A stretch of 64,000 nt of DNA. It comes from Mixophyes australis (lineage: Eukaryota > Chordata > Amphibia > Anura > Limnodynastidae). Positions 33,303-43,330 of the stretch are shown here, piece by piece (the first letter of the stretch is position 1; the number at the start of each line of letters is the position of its first letter). The position numbers were made by a program, and so were the translations under genes. The stretch covers positions 75,137,869 to 75,201,868 of the forward strand of contig JAVHZZ010000006.1 of assembly GCA_036250195.1 (NCBI GenBank), written 5' to 3'. The notes beneath the pieces were generated by a model that did no database searches, was not told where the DNA came from, and was given only the letters and a program-made list of their open reading frames with translations.

Positions 33303-34060
33303 AGGTAAGTGAAGGGGGGAACTGCCCTGCATATCTATAGGGAGGGGGGGGGGGAACTGCCCTGCATATCTATAGGGAGGGGGGGGAACTGCCCTGCATA
33401 TCTATAGGGAGGGGGGGAACTGCACTGCATATCTATAGAGAGGGGGGGGGGGGGGAAACTACCCTGCATATCTATAGGGAGGGTGGGGAACTGCCCTGCA
33501 TATCTATAGGGAGGGGGGGAACTGCCCTGCATATCTATAGGGAGGGGGAGAACTGCCCTGCATATCTATAGGGAGGGGGAGAACTGCCCTGCATATCTAT
33601 AGGGAGGGGGAGAACTGCCCTGCATATCTATAGGGAGGGGGAGAACTGCCCTGCATATCTATAGGGAGGGGGAACTGCCCTGCATATCTATAGGGAGGGG
33701 GGGGGGAACTACCCTGCATATCTATAGGGAGGGGGGGGGGGAACTACCCTGCATATCTATAGGGAGGGGGGGAACTACACTGCATATCTATAGAGAGGGG
33801 GGGGGGGGAACTACCCTGCATATCTATAGGGAGGGGGGGGGGAACTACCCTGCATATCTATAGGGAGGGGGGGGGGGGAACTACCCTGCATATCTATAGG
33901 GAGGGAGAGGGGGGACTGTCATGCATATGTATAGGGAGGGAGAGGGGGACTGTCATGCATATGTATAGGGAGGGAGAGGGGGACTGTCATACAAATCTAT
34001 AGGGTGGGAGGGGGGGGGCTGTCATGAAAATCTATAGGGAGGGAGAGAGGTTGATATGTA
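33303..34060. repeat. Minisatellite, ~31-37-bp G-rich unit
   Basis: The unit is about GAACTGCCCTGCATATCTAT followed by AGGGAGGGG with a variable G-run. There are roughly 20 copies, the last few diverging to CTGTCATGCATATGTATAGG. The minus-strand frame 33335-33532 is its translation. Confidence 0.97.
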
Positions 34061-34518
34061 TGAAGGAGGGCAGAGGAGGGGGGCTGATATATGTGACTGG
34101 GGGAGTTTTGATGTGACGGGGGGGGGGGATAGCTAGCTAGCAGAGTGGAGGTAAGGAAAATAGCTGCAAGGGGGATGGCTGCAGCAGGGGTTAAGGAAAA
34201 TGGCTGTGGGGGGGGGGGTTGTGGTTAAGGAAAATGGCTGCAGGGGGTATTTAAAAAATAGAGCAGCTTTGGGGGGCAGAATCTCATGATTGTGTGGTGG
34301 GCACATGGGTGGTCTCAGCAATCACTAGAATACTAAATATTAGTGAGATGGGGCTGGTAGAGGTTTGTATTTGATTGACAACAAATATTCAGATATTGCT
34401 TATATATGCCTGTCCAATGGGGTACTTTTAGCTGGCCATAATGGAGTGTTTTGTTTTAACTAAAGGGCCTAATCATTCAGGGTTTGCATTATAATACATT
34501 TTTGCATTTTCAAAACAG

Positions 34519-34582
34519 GACGCCAACTTTCCAGAAGCCAGCGAGAGGATAACAAAGTTGCAAGAGAGAAGAGCAAGAACAG
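34519..34582 (+). other. Exon-like segment inside the hAT-N
   Basis: It is bounded by TTTCAAAACAG on the left and AACAG|GTAAGAG on the right. In one frame it reads DANFPEASERITKLQERRA. A related segment with the same borders is at 63507-63584 (APNIPGYRKKNNRAKDTT). This could be a relic exon of the ancestral transposase. Homology is by eye and short. Confidence 0.4.
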
Positions 34583-34825
34583 GTAAGAGACAATGGCACA
34601 ATCTGTCTAAATTTGAATGCTGGAGAATACACCTGAACATTCATATTCAGGAGTGTTCCTATACACCTATATATTCGGAGGAGGGGGGGGCGCTGCGGCC
34701 GTATTAGCCTAGGGCGGCCAGAACCCTTAATCAGGCCCTGCTTCTGAACATGTATAAATTAAGACTGTTGACCTTATGACTGTAAACATTTTCACTGTCG
34801 ACTTTTCAACTACATCTCGTGCAGA

Positions 34826-35229
34826 CGGCCAAGGACCATTTCACTCCTAAACTACATATATGTCTGCATAGTTAGATTATGGATCTGAGACAGACACTAA
34901 AGTTTGGAGTAGAAAGGAAGTTCATCCCTTTAAAAAAATAAATGAAAAAAAAAACAACAAGAGAAGAAACATCTCATAAAGTATTAATTCTCTGGTATAT
35001 GTTACCAACATTGTTCAATGGATTTAACCCAAACTTGTACACTGCGTACTTCAGCGGATGCTCTGATTGGAGCACCTTCATTTATGGGAATGTACATTTT
35101 TTGAAAGCGGGTAGAGACCCTGGGCTTTGCCACCTAATTGGATATGTTCCTCTGCATTACTAAATATGTTGTAAAATGCATCGCTTCCTTGGAATGGAAA
35201 TGTCTCATATATTAGCATCATTGTAAACC
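34826..35229. other. Unassigned sequence
   Basis: An A-rich patch near 34930-34965. ORF 34942-35163 has no recognisable motif. Confidence 0.4.
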
Positions 35230-36830
35230 ATTTATCGAAATTGGCTGCCTTAGAATCAGAGAGGTCGATTTCACAGTATTATGGTGAATATGACAAGTGA
35301 GGCTTTTAGGATGAACGCACTTAAAGGGCGACAGTGTTTGTAGCAAGCTGAACAATTACCTGAAGGGGTTAACATTGGGTTGGGCCCGACCAATGTTAGC
35401 TCCTGTGGGAGGGTCCTTGATTGAATATAGCAGGCTGTACTTCCTGGTCTGCCTCACTCTACAGCACGAGATCCCACCCACCCACTCCTCAGTTTAAGTA
35501 TTTTATGTGTTAATGTTTGCAGTAGGAAGGCACTGCGTTCAGCGGCTGATTAGTGGGCGCACAGGTAGTTGGCCTCAGGTCACTGCCCCCTTAGAGGCAC
35601 CAGTAACTCCTTTTTGGGTCCTTCAATGAGGAGGGTCCCTGTCCGGCTCGGTGAGGGAGGGCAGCGCGAGTTTAGAAGGGGCAGTCACTCTGACGCCAAT
35701 TCAGCGCAAGTAATGTTGGGATGTGTTCCCCTTTGGTTTGTGGACTTACGGCGGTTTGCGCCAGTCCCCATGTGATCTAGTGGTATCAGCTTGAGAGATG
35801 TTTTGCAGGGCCCCTTCTCCGCCACCATACGTTTAGTTTAATACAAAATGATAATAAAAGTCCTTCCATTTTTTAGCAACTTATACATGACTCCGTGTGT
35901 TTAGAGGAGCCGAAACGCGTTGGCTGACGGGAGATTTGTGACGTCAGACGTGAGACCTGCAGTGAGAGGTGTTCCTGCTTCCGTTGATCGAGTGGTGATT
36001 ACTGGCAGAACGGAGCTTTGTAGTGAGTTTCCCGGGACTAGACTCATTACATTGAGACACGCTTTTTGCCCTTCTGAGCACGGTAAGGGTCCATCTATCC
36101 CTACTGATCAGGTCCCGCCTGACGTTTTATTTGTTTATTCATTTGTAATTGTTTGTAATAAATTACCCATATGTTGTCACACTATGGAGCATTTTTCCTT
36201 TTTTGGAGTTCAATTTAATTGAAGGAAGCTCTGCATTGTTGGATCGATGTTTGTGGGGAACTCCATCTTGGGCATAATTTGACCGCGCTGTCTGTCCGGT
36301 ATTGTCGAGTGATATTGTGGATTGGAGGACTGACGAGCCTGGGGAGTTGCATCTTATGTACAGGCTTGTTTTTACTTTACTATTTGGTGAGTGCGCAACC
36401 CTGAGGGGTTAAATTTTACCCATCATCACGTGAGGTGTTCCCGTTTATCTACTATTGCACGGAGTACATAGGGATTTTTCTCCTCCATCTACATTCTCTA
36501 TATATATGTGGATTGCACTATGTTTTTTCTCCTTTTCTTTTGCATGTATGACTTATGAGGAATATTGGAATACTCGACTTGATCAGAAGATTCCATAATT
36601 GTGCCTTTTGGAACACAGGACTTCCTCTACATTTATATATATTTTTTCTGGACTTTTTTGATTTTATATATTTTGGTGAACTTACAGATGATTGGCGCCT
36701 GTTTACAAATTTGCTGTGTGTATATATATATTTGATAGGGATTGGTGTTTCCTATATAATTTGCTACAGGCTGCCTTTCGGATTTGATACATTGTTTTGC
36801 GCCGTGGACTTAGTCAGTTTTTGATTTGTT
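35230..36830 (+). mobile_element. Penelope-like retroelement terminal region (tentative)
   Basis: The layout resembles frog Penelope-like terminal repeats: a GC-richer part with GTGACGTCAGACGTGAGACC just after a GAAACGCGT core (35912-35920), then an AT-rich tail with GTAATAAATTACCC, CACTATGGAGCATTTTTCC and TGGATTGCACTATG, ending in GATTGGCGCCTGTTTAC. No reverse-transcriptase or GIY-YIG motif was found. The family call rests on recalled similarity and on the hammerhead-like core, since such ribozymes are known in Penelope-like elements. The borders are approximate. Confidence 0.4.
35886..35923 (+). ncRNA. Decayed hammerhead-ribozyme-like core
   Basis: CATGA (35886-35890) is followed by stem II CTCC...GGAG (35891-35894 with 35906-35909, 11-nt loop) and then CGAAACGCGTTGG. 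A hammerhead core needs CUGANGA before stem II and GAAA after it; here the first box lacks two bases, so cleavage is unlikely. GAAACGCGT after a short stem is the common form in Penelope-like retroelement hammerheads. Confidence 0.35.
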
Positions 36831-37680
36831 ATTTGCATGCAAATGTTTATTGTTTAAGGTTGATGTGAAGTTTATGGGAACATACACAGTGAGCCCTTTA
36901 ACAGCCCATATGTTATATGAAACACTGCCAAAAATGTTCTTAATCTGAATCACTGGATTAATTAGAAGAATAGGGATGCAGATATTAGAAGTACCCTAAC
37001 ACTGTAGCTGAGATTAGGTGGATCCCTCATTTGGAACCATCATAGAAGACGTGGAGAAGACACCATTTACTCGTATGCTTTGGTGACTGATGCACTTGTG
37101 TACTAACAACTTTTCTAATGTAATTTCCCTTTCAATTATATAATGCTTATATTTTGCATGCTTGTCTACCACATTCTCTTTATTTTACAATTATTAATAA
37201 AGTAAAAAATAAATAAAAAAATAAAAAAATAATAAAACAAAATAAAACAGCTCACCGTGGGACTTCCTACACAAGTCACAGGCAACCATGACTGTAAAAT
37301 GATCACAGTGCAGAACAATTACTTCTGACAGTAGCATGAGACAGCAATATGTGTACGTTCTCCCATAAGGACCGGCTGTCAATTTTTTCCAACTAATCAG
37401 ATGAGATTTTGTCCCACGGAAACCTGTGAGTGATAAGGAACCTAGGCCACTCATGTAGCTTAGCCCTACTGGCTACAATATCGAATTGTAGTAGCTGAAA
37501 TCTATACGATTAAACTGACCACAAATGGGTGTCAGAAGGGCCTGCAATTTTTACTTGCACTGTAGCATGATTGTTTTGACATGATTGTACTGCTGCATGT
37601 TAATTTAATCCCATACAATTGAATTGCAACTATTCATGGAATAAAAAAAATCACATTAACTTGCTTTTAGTTATATTAAA
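36831..37680. other. Unassigned sequence with an A-rich block
   Basis: AATAAAGTAAAAAATAAATA at 37195 begins an A-rich block of about 55 bp that could be a retroelement tail. Nothing else is assignable. Confidence 0.4.
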
Positions 37681-37684
37681 TCAC

Positions 37685-37900
37685 ATTTAGTGGTTTATTT
37701 ATCAAGACCTTTCTAAATAGAATATTCACCATTGCTGCCTATATCAGTGAAAGAAAATCTTCGTCTACCCAATTGATCAATAAAATGTCACTGGGCAGCC
37801 AAGCGATGTTCAGCTCTGTGACGACACGGGACCCCCGACTATCGCCATCCGGAGATGGCATTAGCACTTGGGAGGACAGTGGTGGTACTTTTATGCAGGG
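37685..37900. repeat. Fragment related to the MITE at 22931-23509
   Basis: GTGGTTTATTTATCAAGACC, TGATCAATAAAATGTCACTG and GGGCAGCCAAGCGATGTTCA parallel the left half of the 22931 element in order and spacing. Its right end was not found. Confidence 0.5.
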
Positions 37901-39850
37901 CCACCAAGAGGAATTTGGAGTCCTGGTACAGCAAATTCTTCCACAGAGGATAAGGAGAACGATTGTATGTAAAAATAATGTGGTCACATCATGTTAGGGG
38001 CATAGCCACAACTCTTTGGAAATAACATAATACATACTAAACTGTGTTGTTCTCTCCTACTTGGTATTTCAGTTTTCACAAACTGTTATTTGATTCTTGT
38101 CTGGATCCTGGATTGTTGGAGCATGTTTGGAATATATATAGGTACATGACATATGGAAAACCGGGAAATAAGTGAACACAGTAGAAAACACAGATTATAT
38201 TATAATGTATTATATACTGCATAAAGAAGATCTGTGTTTGCTGGATGACAAGAAGATTCATTGTCACAAATGCGGGTAAGTGCAGAAGGCAGGGAACACT
38301 TACCTGCGCTGGATCAATGGGCATCCTCCCCTCTTCTTTACCCTCGAGCTCCGCATCAGGGGGGCCCCATCCTACATCTCAGTATATCAACTTGACTAAA
38401 TAGATACTGCACTATCTTGTGCCCTCCCCCTATTTTGCTTTTATTTTTCAGCCTGTCCAGTAAGGAAGGGCTAAAATGAAGGGCAGCAGCGGACGTTTGC
38501 AATAATATAGAATAAGCCCAGCGGACTATTATCTTAGGGGAACGCAGAGAATATTTGTTTTTAGATAACGGTCGTACTTAAATGAAAACAGGAAAGGGGT
38601 TTATTTACATTACTTTTAGGAGTGCACCAAATAAGCATTTCCCATCCTTACACCTAGAACAATAGGAGTTAGGAGAAACATTTACTGAGTAGTCGCATGT
38701 TGACCCCCACTGCTAGTTATGATTGGCTGTGTCATTTGTGATGCATCAAGAGCTTGAGGACTCCTAGAACAGCTTCAACACAAAGCAAAAGGCAAACATG
38801 AATCCCAAATTATTTGCCTTATCTCATCTGGACACTGTTGCTGTGCAGACCAACTGTGCTAGATTTACACTTTGTATGGTTGTATCCTGCAGCATGTTCA
38901 GCGATTGCCATGGGACCTCAAGTCCGGTTTTCATTTTCCTCAGGCTTCCTCCCTTATTCATTTTCACCAGATATGTTTACTCAGATTTCTCACCTCCCCT
39001 TAATCGCTTCCCTATAGGTCCTAGAACTCCTTCTTCTTTCTACTTCAGAGGCGCCGTTCCCCAGTGCTAGCTGTCAGAGCTGACGCAGACGTGCCGCATG
39101 CTGGCTCTGCAATCTCCCTCATGTCCGTTCCTGAAGGAACCTGATACAAACATTCAGCCCTTGCTCCAATAGTTCCTCGCAGGATGCCATATGGACACTT
39201 TGATATGTTTTTTCCTAAATCTTTTTCTCCAGGATGTAGGGGAAGTTTGTTAGTGAGAAAAAAAAAAAAAAAAGATAGAGGCTAGTTTCAGCACCTCCTC
39301 ATTTCCTAACTCTGGGTGTATGTTTGTTATGTCCCTGCTTTAGAAGTCATGTAATATAATGATTTATTGTTTTTCTTACTATGACAATAGTTATTTGCAA
39401 TTTTGTTTCTTATGCACCCACAGTATCTCCATGCTGCTGGCTCCCTCTCCTAGCATCCCCTTTCTTCTTCATCACATGGGACAGCATATAGCTTTGATGC
39501 AAGGAACATTTATAGATACATTAACAATACTCTACAATGCTGGTGACCAGGAATAAATGAGATAGAATTGTCTGTATCTAGCCCTGCACTGACCTCTTTG
39601 GAACAAAAAGGGTTAAGAGTACCTCCAGAAGCCAAGCTGGAGTGCCCTATCCCTAAACACCGGAAACCTTTACACCGGATATGATCCTCCGCCTTAATTT
39701 ATATTCAGGATATGACTTTATAAAGATCCAGGTATAATTTAATCCACCTCTGCTTAAATTCTCTTCCCAGAAACAACTACATAGTTGCTTATAAACTTCT
39801 ATTATACTACTGGTTCTATGTATGGCACATCCCTATATAAGTATCTATTA
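37901..39850. other. Unassigned sequence
   Basis: About 1.9 kb with no recognisable element. The frames at 38798-39070 are serine/proline rich without a family signature. Confidence 0.4.
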
Positions 39851-39977
39851 CTGTGTCTGTGTGTGTGTATGTTAGGGAATTTAGACTGTAAGCTCCAATG
39901 GGGCAGGGACTGATGTGAGTGAGTTCTCTGTACAGCGCTGTGGAATTAGTGGCGCTATATAAATAAATAATGATGAT
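39851..39977 (+). mobile_element. SINE 3' fragment
   Basis: It starts within the GTGTGTGTATGTTAGGGAAT part of the SINE and runs to GGCGCTATATAAATAAATAA TGATGAT. The tRNA head and middle domain are absent: a 5'-truncated insertion. Confidence 0.88.
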
Positions 39978-40450
39978 CATATTGCAATTAATATGTTAAG
40001 AACAGGACAGGTAATCATGTATTCTTGAAGTTTACTTCAACAACATTATTAGGAGAATCCTCTATGAAAATTGACCCTGCATGTATCACAATGCTTATAA
40101 ATGCAGGCTATAAAAGGTCTACTAGAGAGATACTTAGGTTTGACAATTACAAAACCACAATTCATGCACTTGGGCTGCACAACTGGATCACATGGTGGGT
40201 AACCCAATGTAGTGTTACAGGACTGATTGAGATTAAAAACCCCCACAGAACATCACTACAACTTCTGATGTCACCGGGAAACTGCACATATGGTTTATTA
40301 ATCAGTTAAGCAGTAGCCATTTTTTTTTTTTTTTTAAAAAAGAACAGTGTCTAAAATATACAACACAGGCCTCAGAGTATACCAGGTACATATTACAGTA
40401 AGTAGTGTTTTCAGTGCGCAAACTACCAGAAGAGGCCAACTGTGCTAATA
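39978..40450. other. Unassigned sequence
   Basis: A T-run near 40320. Nothing else is assignable. Confidence 0.4.
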
Positions 40451-40759
40451 TACAGTGCCTACAGAAAATCATCATACCCTGTCAAATCATTACCTTTGTC
40501 ACATTACACCATGGAAATTGAAATAAATTAAAGCTAACTTTTTCCAGTTGTATTAACACACTTCGCCTAACAACATTCAACTAACAAAATAAAATGGCAA
40601 TGGTTCTGAAAATTAATACAAAATGAGAAACAAGAACAGGGTCAGAAAAGTGATCAGTCTCCTGATTTAATAGAGTCACATTTTGTTAAAAATAAAGCCA
40701 TCGGTCTGATATTTCTCTATCAGCTTTGTGCGCCTAGATTGGTGTATAATTGTCCATTC

Positions 40760-41133
40760 TTCCTTTTTCTAGTTCAGTCAAATTTTGACTGCTTCCGTCA
40801 AGTCCATCAACAGATTTTCAATCGAATTTAGTTCAGGGCTCTGACCTGGTCAGTCAAGGACATTCACGTTTCTATCCTTAAACCACTGCAATGTATTCTA
40901 CTGGTAAGTTTAGGGTCGTTGTTGTGCTGAAAGGTGAACCACCTGCCCATCTTCAGGTGACTAGCAGAGGGCCACAGGTTTTTCTCAAGAATTTGGGAGT
41001 ACTTGGCAGCATCCATCTTCCCTTCTTTCCTGACCAATTGCCCATTGCTTGTAAATCTGCAGTTTGTCGTTGACTTGTGGTTGCACTGCACAACATGTTT
41101 GAGTTGTTCCACTGATAAAGTCTGGTTGTACAC
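40760..41133 (-). pseudogene. Tc1-like transposase, catalytic C-terminal part
   Basis: The minus strand reads GKMDAAKYSQILEKNLWPSA and FTFQHNNDPKLTS, with the second catalytic aspartate kept (NNDPK). Further on, in another frame, PELNSIENLL keeps the glutamate. The run before GKMDAAKY (MYNQTLSVEQLKHVV) is not transposase-like, so sequence has been replaced upstream of it. Confidence 0.85.
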
Positions 41134-41153
41134 CTTGCACTTCTGGAGGTTTG

Positions 41154-42330
41154 CAGGGCCTGATCAACCATTAGGCTGATCATGCTGTGGCCTGGGGCGC
41201 TGGGTCCCGGGGGGCGCAGCACTACCGATATTTAATTTTTTATCACTTTTTTTTGGCTTTTTTTCTGTCGTCACTGAGTCATTGGTGATCAGTGGTCAGC
41301 AACAGGCAGCCAATTGCTAGGCTGCCTGTTGCTGTATGGGCTCCCACAATACAATGCAGCAGACAGGAAGTAGGAAGTCTTCACTTTCTGTCTGCTGATC
41401 TGAGGAGCGACGCTGGCCAGCACAACTACAGGTAAGTGAGGTAAGCTGCCATACAAATCTATAGAAAGGGAGGGGGAGGGTTTCTGCCATACAAATCTAT
41501 AGGAAGGTAGGGGGGGGGGGGCTGCCATACAAATCCATAGGAAGGGAGGGTTGCCATACAAATCCATAGGAAAGAATGGGGGGGGGACTGCCATACAAAT
41601 CCATAGGAAGGGAGAGGGGGGACTGCCATACAAATCCATAGGAAGGGAGAGGGGGGACTGCCATACAAATCTATAGGGAGGGAGAGGGGGACTGCCATAC
41701 AAATCTATAAGAAGGGAGAGGGGGGACTACCATACAAATCCATAGGAAGGCAGAGGGGGACTGCCATACAAATCTATAAGAAGGGAGAGGGGGGACTACC
41801 ATACAAATCCATAGGAAGGCAGAGGGGGACTGCCATACAAATCTATAAGAAGGGAGAGGGGGGACTACCATACAAATCCATAGGAAGGGAGAGGGGGACT
41901 GCCATACAAATCCATAGGGAGGGAGAGGGGGACTGCCATACAAATCTATAAGAAGGGAGAGGGGGGACTGCCATACAAATCCATAGGAAGGGAGAGGGGG
42001 GACTGCCATACAAATCCATAGGAAGGGAGAGGGGGGACTGCCATACAAATCCATAGGAAGGGAGAGGGGGGACTGCCATACAAATCCATAGGAAGGGAGA
42101 GGGGGGGCTGCCATACAAATCTATAGGGAGGGAGAGGGGGGCTGCCATACAAATCTATAGTGAGAGAGGGGGGGCTGCCATACAAATCTATAGGGAGGGA
42201 GAGAGGTCGATATGTGTGAAGGAGTGCAGAGGGGGCTGATATATGTGGCTGATATATGTGGCTGATATATGTGGCTGAGGGGCTGTGATGTGACTGGGGG
42301 AAAAATAGCTGCAGGGGGGGTTAGGAAAAA
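41154..42330. mobile_element. hAT-N with minisatellite, second copy, truncated
   Basis: The left end CAGGGCCTGATCAACCATTA and the following CTGGGGCGCTGGGTCCCGGG match the start of 32982-34740. The minisatellite is homologous too but has its own unit (41440-42210). The right end (TTAATCAGGCCCTG) is absent; the similarity fades in the AAAATAGCTGCAGGGGGG part near 42305-42330. No target duplication can be read. Confidence 0.88.
41440..42210. repeat. Minisatellite, 35-bp unit
   Basis: The unit is about GACTGCCATACAAATCCATA followed by GGAAGGGAGAGGGGG (35 bp), in about 22 copies. It is a diverged relative of the array at 33303-34060. Because 35 is not a multiple of three, one unit is read in all three frames, giving the repetitive open frames rich in SPFLWICMAVPPLPSYGFVW on the minus strand; these are not genes. 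Confidence 0.97.
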
Positions 42331-42814
42331 AACAAACTGCTGTGTTGTCATGTGCAGATATTTGAGCTTGCAATGTAACAGTTGTGGGAATCAGAATATA
42401 TGTGTCCCACTTGCTGACAGGCTGATGTTTAACTGTTCTGTCCTCACTATAAACCTCCCTTTGGTCTGAATATAATCAGACAGACAGCATAAACACTTCT
42501 ACTTTAATAATCTAATCTAGATGTGAAGATCTGAAGAATGGTGTTTATTTTAGTAGCAAAGAACATGTATATTCAAGTAGAAAAACTGTAATAAACAAAT
42601 GGTAGAATGCAATCACAATATTAACAGATATTATGCAATGCTATCCTGAAAACATGGCATAACTGCATCACTTGACAGAAAATCTTACCATCAAAGCTGT
42701 GCTAAGGGGGGAAAGATTCTGCCTCTCTGATTGAATGCGAGATCTAAGATGGAGCCCTCCTGTAATCTACCCAAAGTGCATTGAGAACTAACTACGGAGG
42801 CCTGAGTTGTTCAA
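42331..42814. other. Unassigned sequence between Tc1 halves
   Basis: No transposase-like or element-end sequence recognised. Confidence 0.4.
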
Positions 42815-43210
42815 TTAAGGTGATACTAGGCTGTCCACAAGGTGAAGTTTACACAGAAATAAAAGTAAAACAACAATGCTGAAGACATAACAGCCATGCT
42901 TCATAGTAGGTATGGTTTGTTTTGGGTGTTTTGCTGTGTTTGGTTTAAATCTTCCAAGTGGGTTTTTTTTTATGCAAAGCACAAACAGGTCAGGGTGTGG
43001 CACCTCCTTTCTTGTCATTCTGCCATACAGGGCAACTTTGTGTAAAGGTTGTGAGATAGTTGTCACATCCATAGACAGACCAATCTCAGCCATAAAAACT
43101 TGGACATTCTTCATAGTTGCCATTGGCCTTTTGGTAGCTTCCCTGATCAATATTCCCCTAGCTCTGTCATCCAGTTTGGAGGGACAGCCTAATCTGGGCA
43201 AGCTGTTCAT
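42815..43210 (-). pseudogene. Tc1-like transposase, N-terminal part
   Basis: LGCPSKLDDRARGILIREAT followed by KRPMATMKNVQVFMAEIGLS and LHKVALYGRMTRKEV matches the second HTH and linker of Tc1 transposases. QTIPTMKHG is the stretch that precedes the catalytic core. The SxxxDES region with the first aspartate is not recognisable in this frame. Confidence 0.82.
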
Positions 43211-43330
43211 GATGCCATATGTTTTCTACTTGTTAATAATGCTTTGAATGGTACTCAGAGGGAATAAAAGCCTTTGAAATCTTTTTGTATCCTTTTCCCA
43301 ACTTATGCCATTCCACAGCGGAGATACAGC

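Larger units (their letters stand above)
32982..34740. mobile_element. Non-autonomous hAT with minisatellite, 8-bp duplication
   Basis: The left end is CAGGGCCTGATCAACCACTA and the right end CCCTTAATCAGGCCCTG. CTTCTGAA is exact on both sides (32974-32981 and 34741-34748). At 1759 bp it contains a G-rich minisatellite (33303-34060) and an exon-like 64-nt segment with splice-site-like borders (34519-34582). A second copy of this family, truncated, is at 41154-42330. Confidence 0.94.
32916..34825. repeat. Short GTCGAC-type tandem repeat, split by a hAT-N
   Basis: TGTTGACATTACAACTCTGT, CATGTCGACACTTTAACTGT and, after the hAT-N, GACTGTTGACCTTATGACTG and CACTGTCGACTTTTCAACTA form units of about 22-24 bp around a GT(C/T)GAC core. 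Joining the two sides across the hAT-N and removing one 8-bp duplication restores the phase. A related segment lies at 28290-28320 (AATTGTCGACTGACAC). Confidence 0.7.
40453..43330 (-). mobile_element. Tc1-like element, broken by a hAT-N, ends incomplete
   Basis: The end at 40453 reads CAGTGCCTACAGAAAATCAT after TA, as in a Tc1 group with TACAGTGCC ends. The opposite end was not found to 43700. Transposase pieces lie in minus orientation on both sides of a hAT-N at 41154-42330. The sequence from 42331 to 42814 is not transposon-like and is either an older insertion or diverged. The border at 43330 is approximate. Confidence 0.7.

Noticed and set aside
33303..34060. Possible CRISPR array (regular repeats)
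   Set aside because: Units are head to tail with no unique spacers, and the context is a eukaryotic hAT-N element. The same applies to 23859-24413, 41440-42210, 50140-50960 and 61880-62105.
41671..42185. Proline/tryptophan-rich 'repeat protein' frames up to 147 codons
   Set aside because: Product of the 35-bp minisatellite read in all three frames in turn; no start context or flanking exon.
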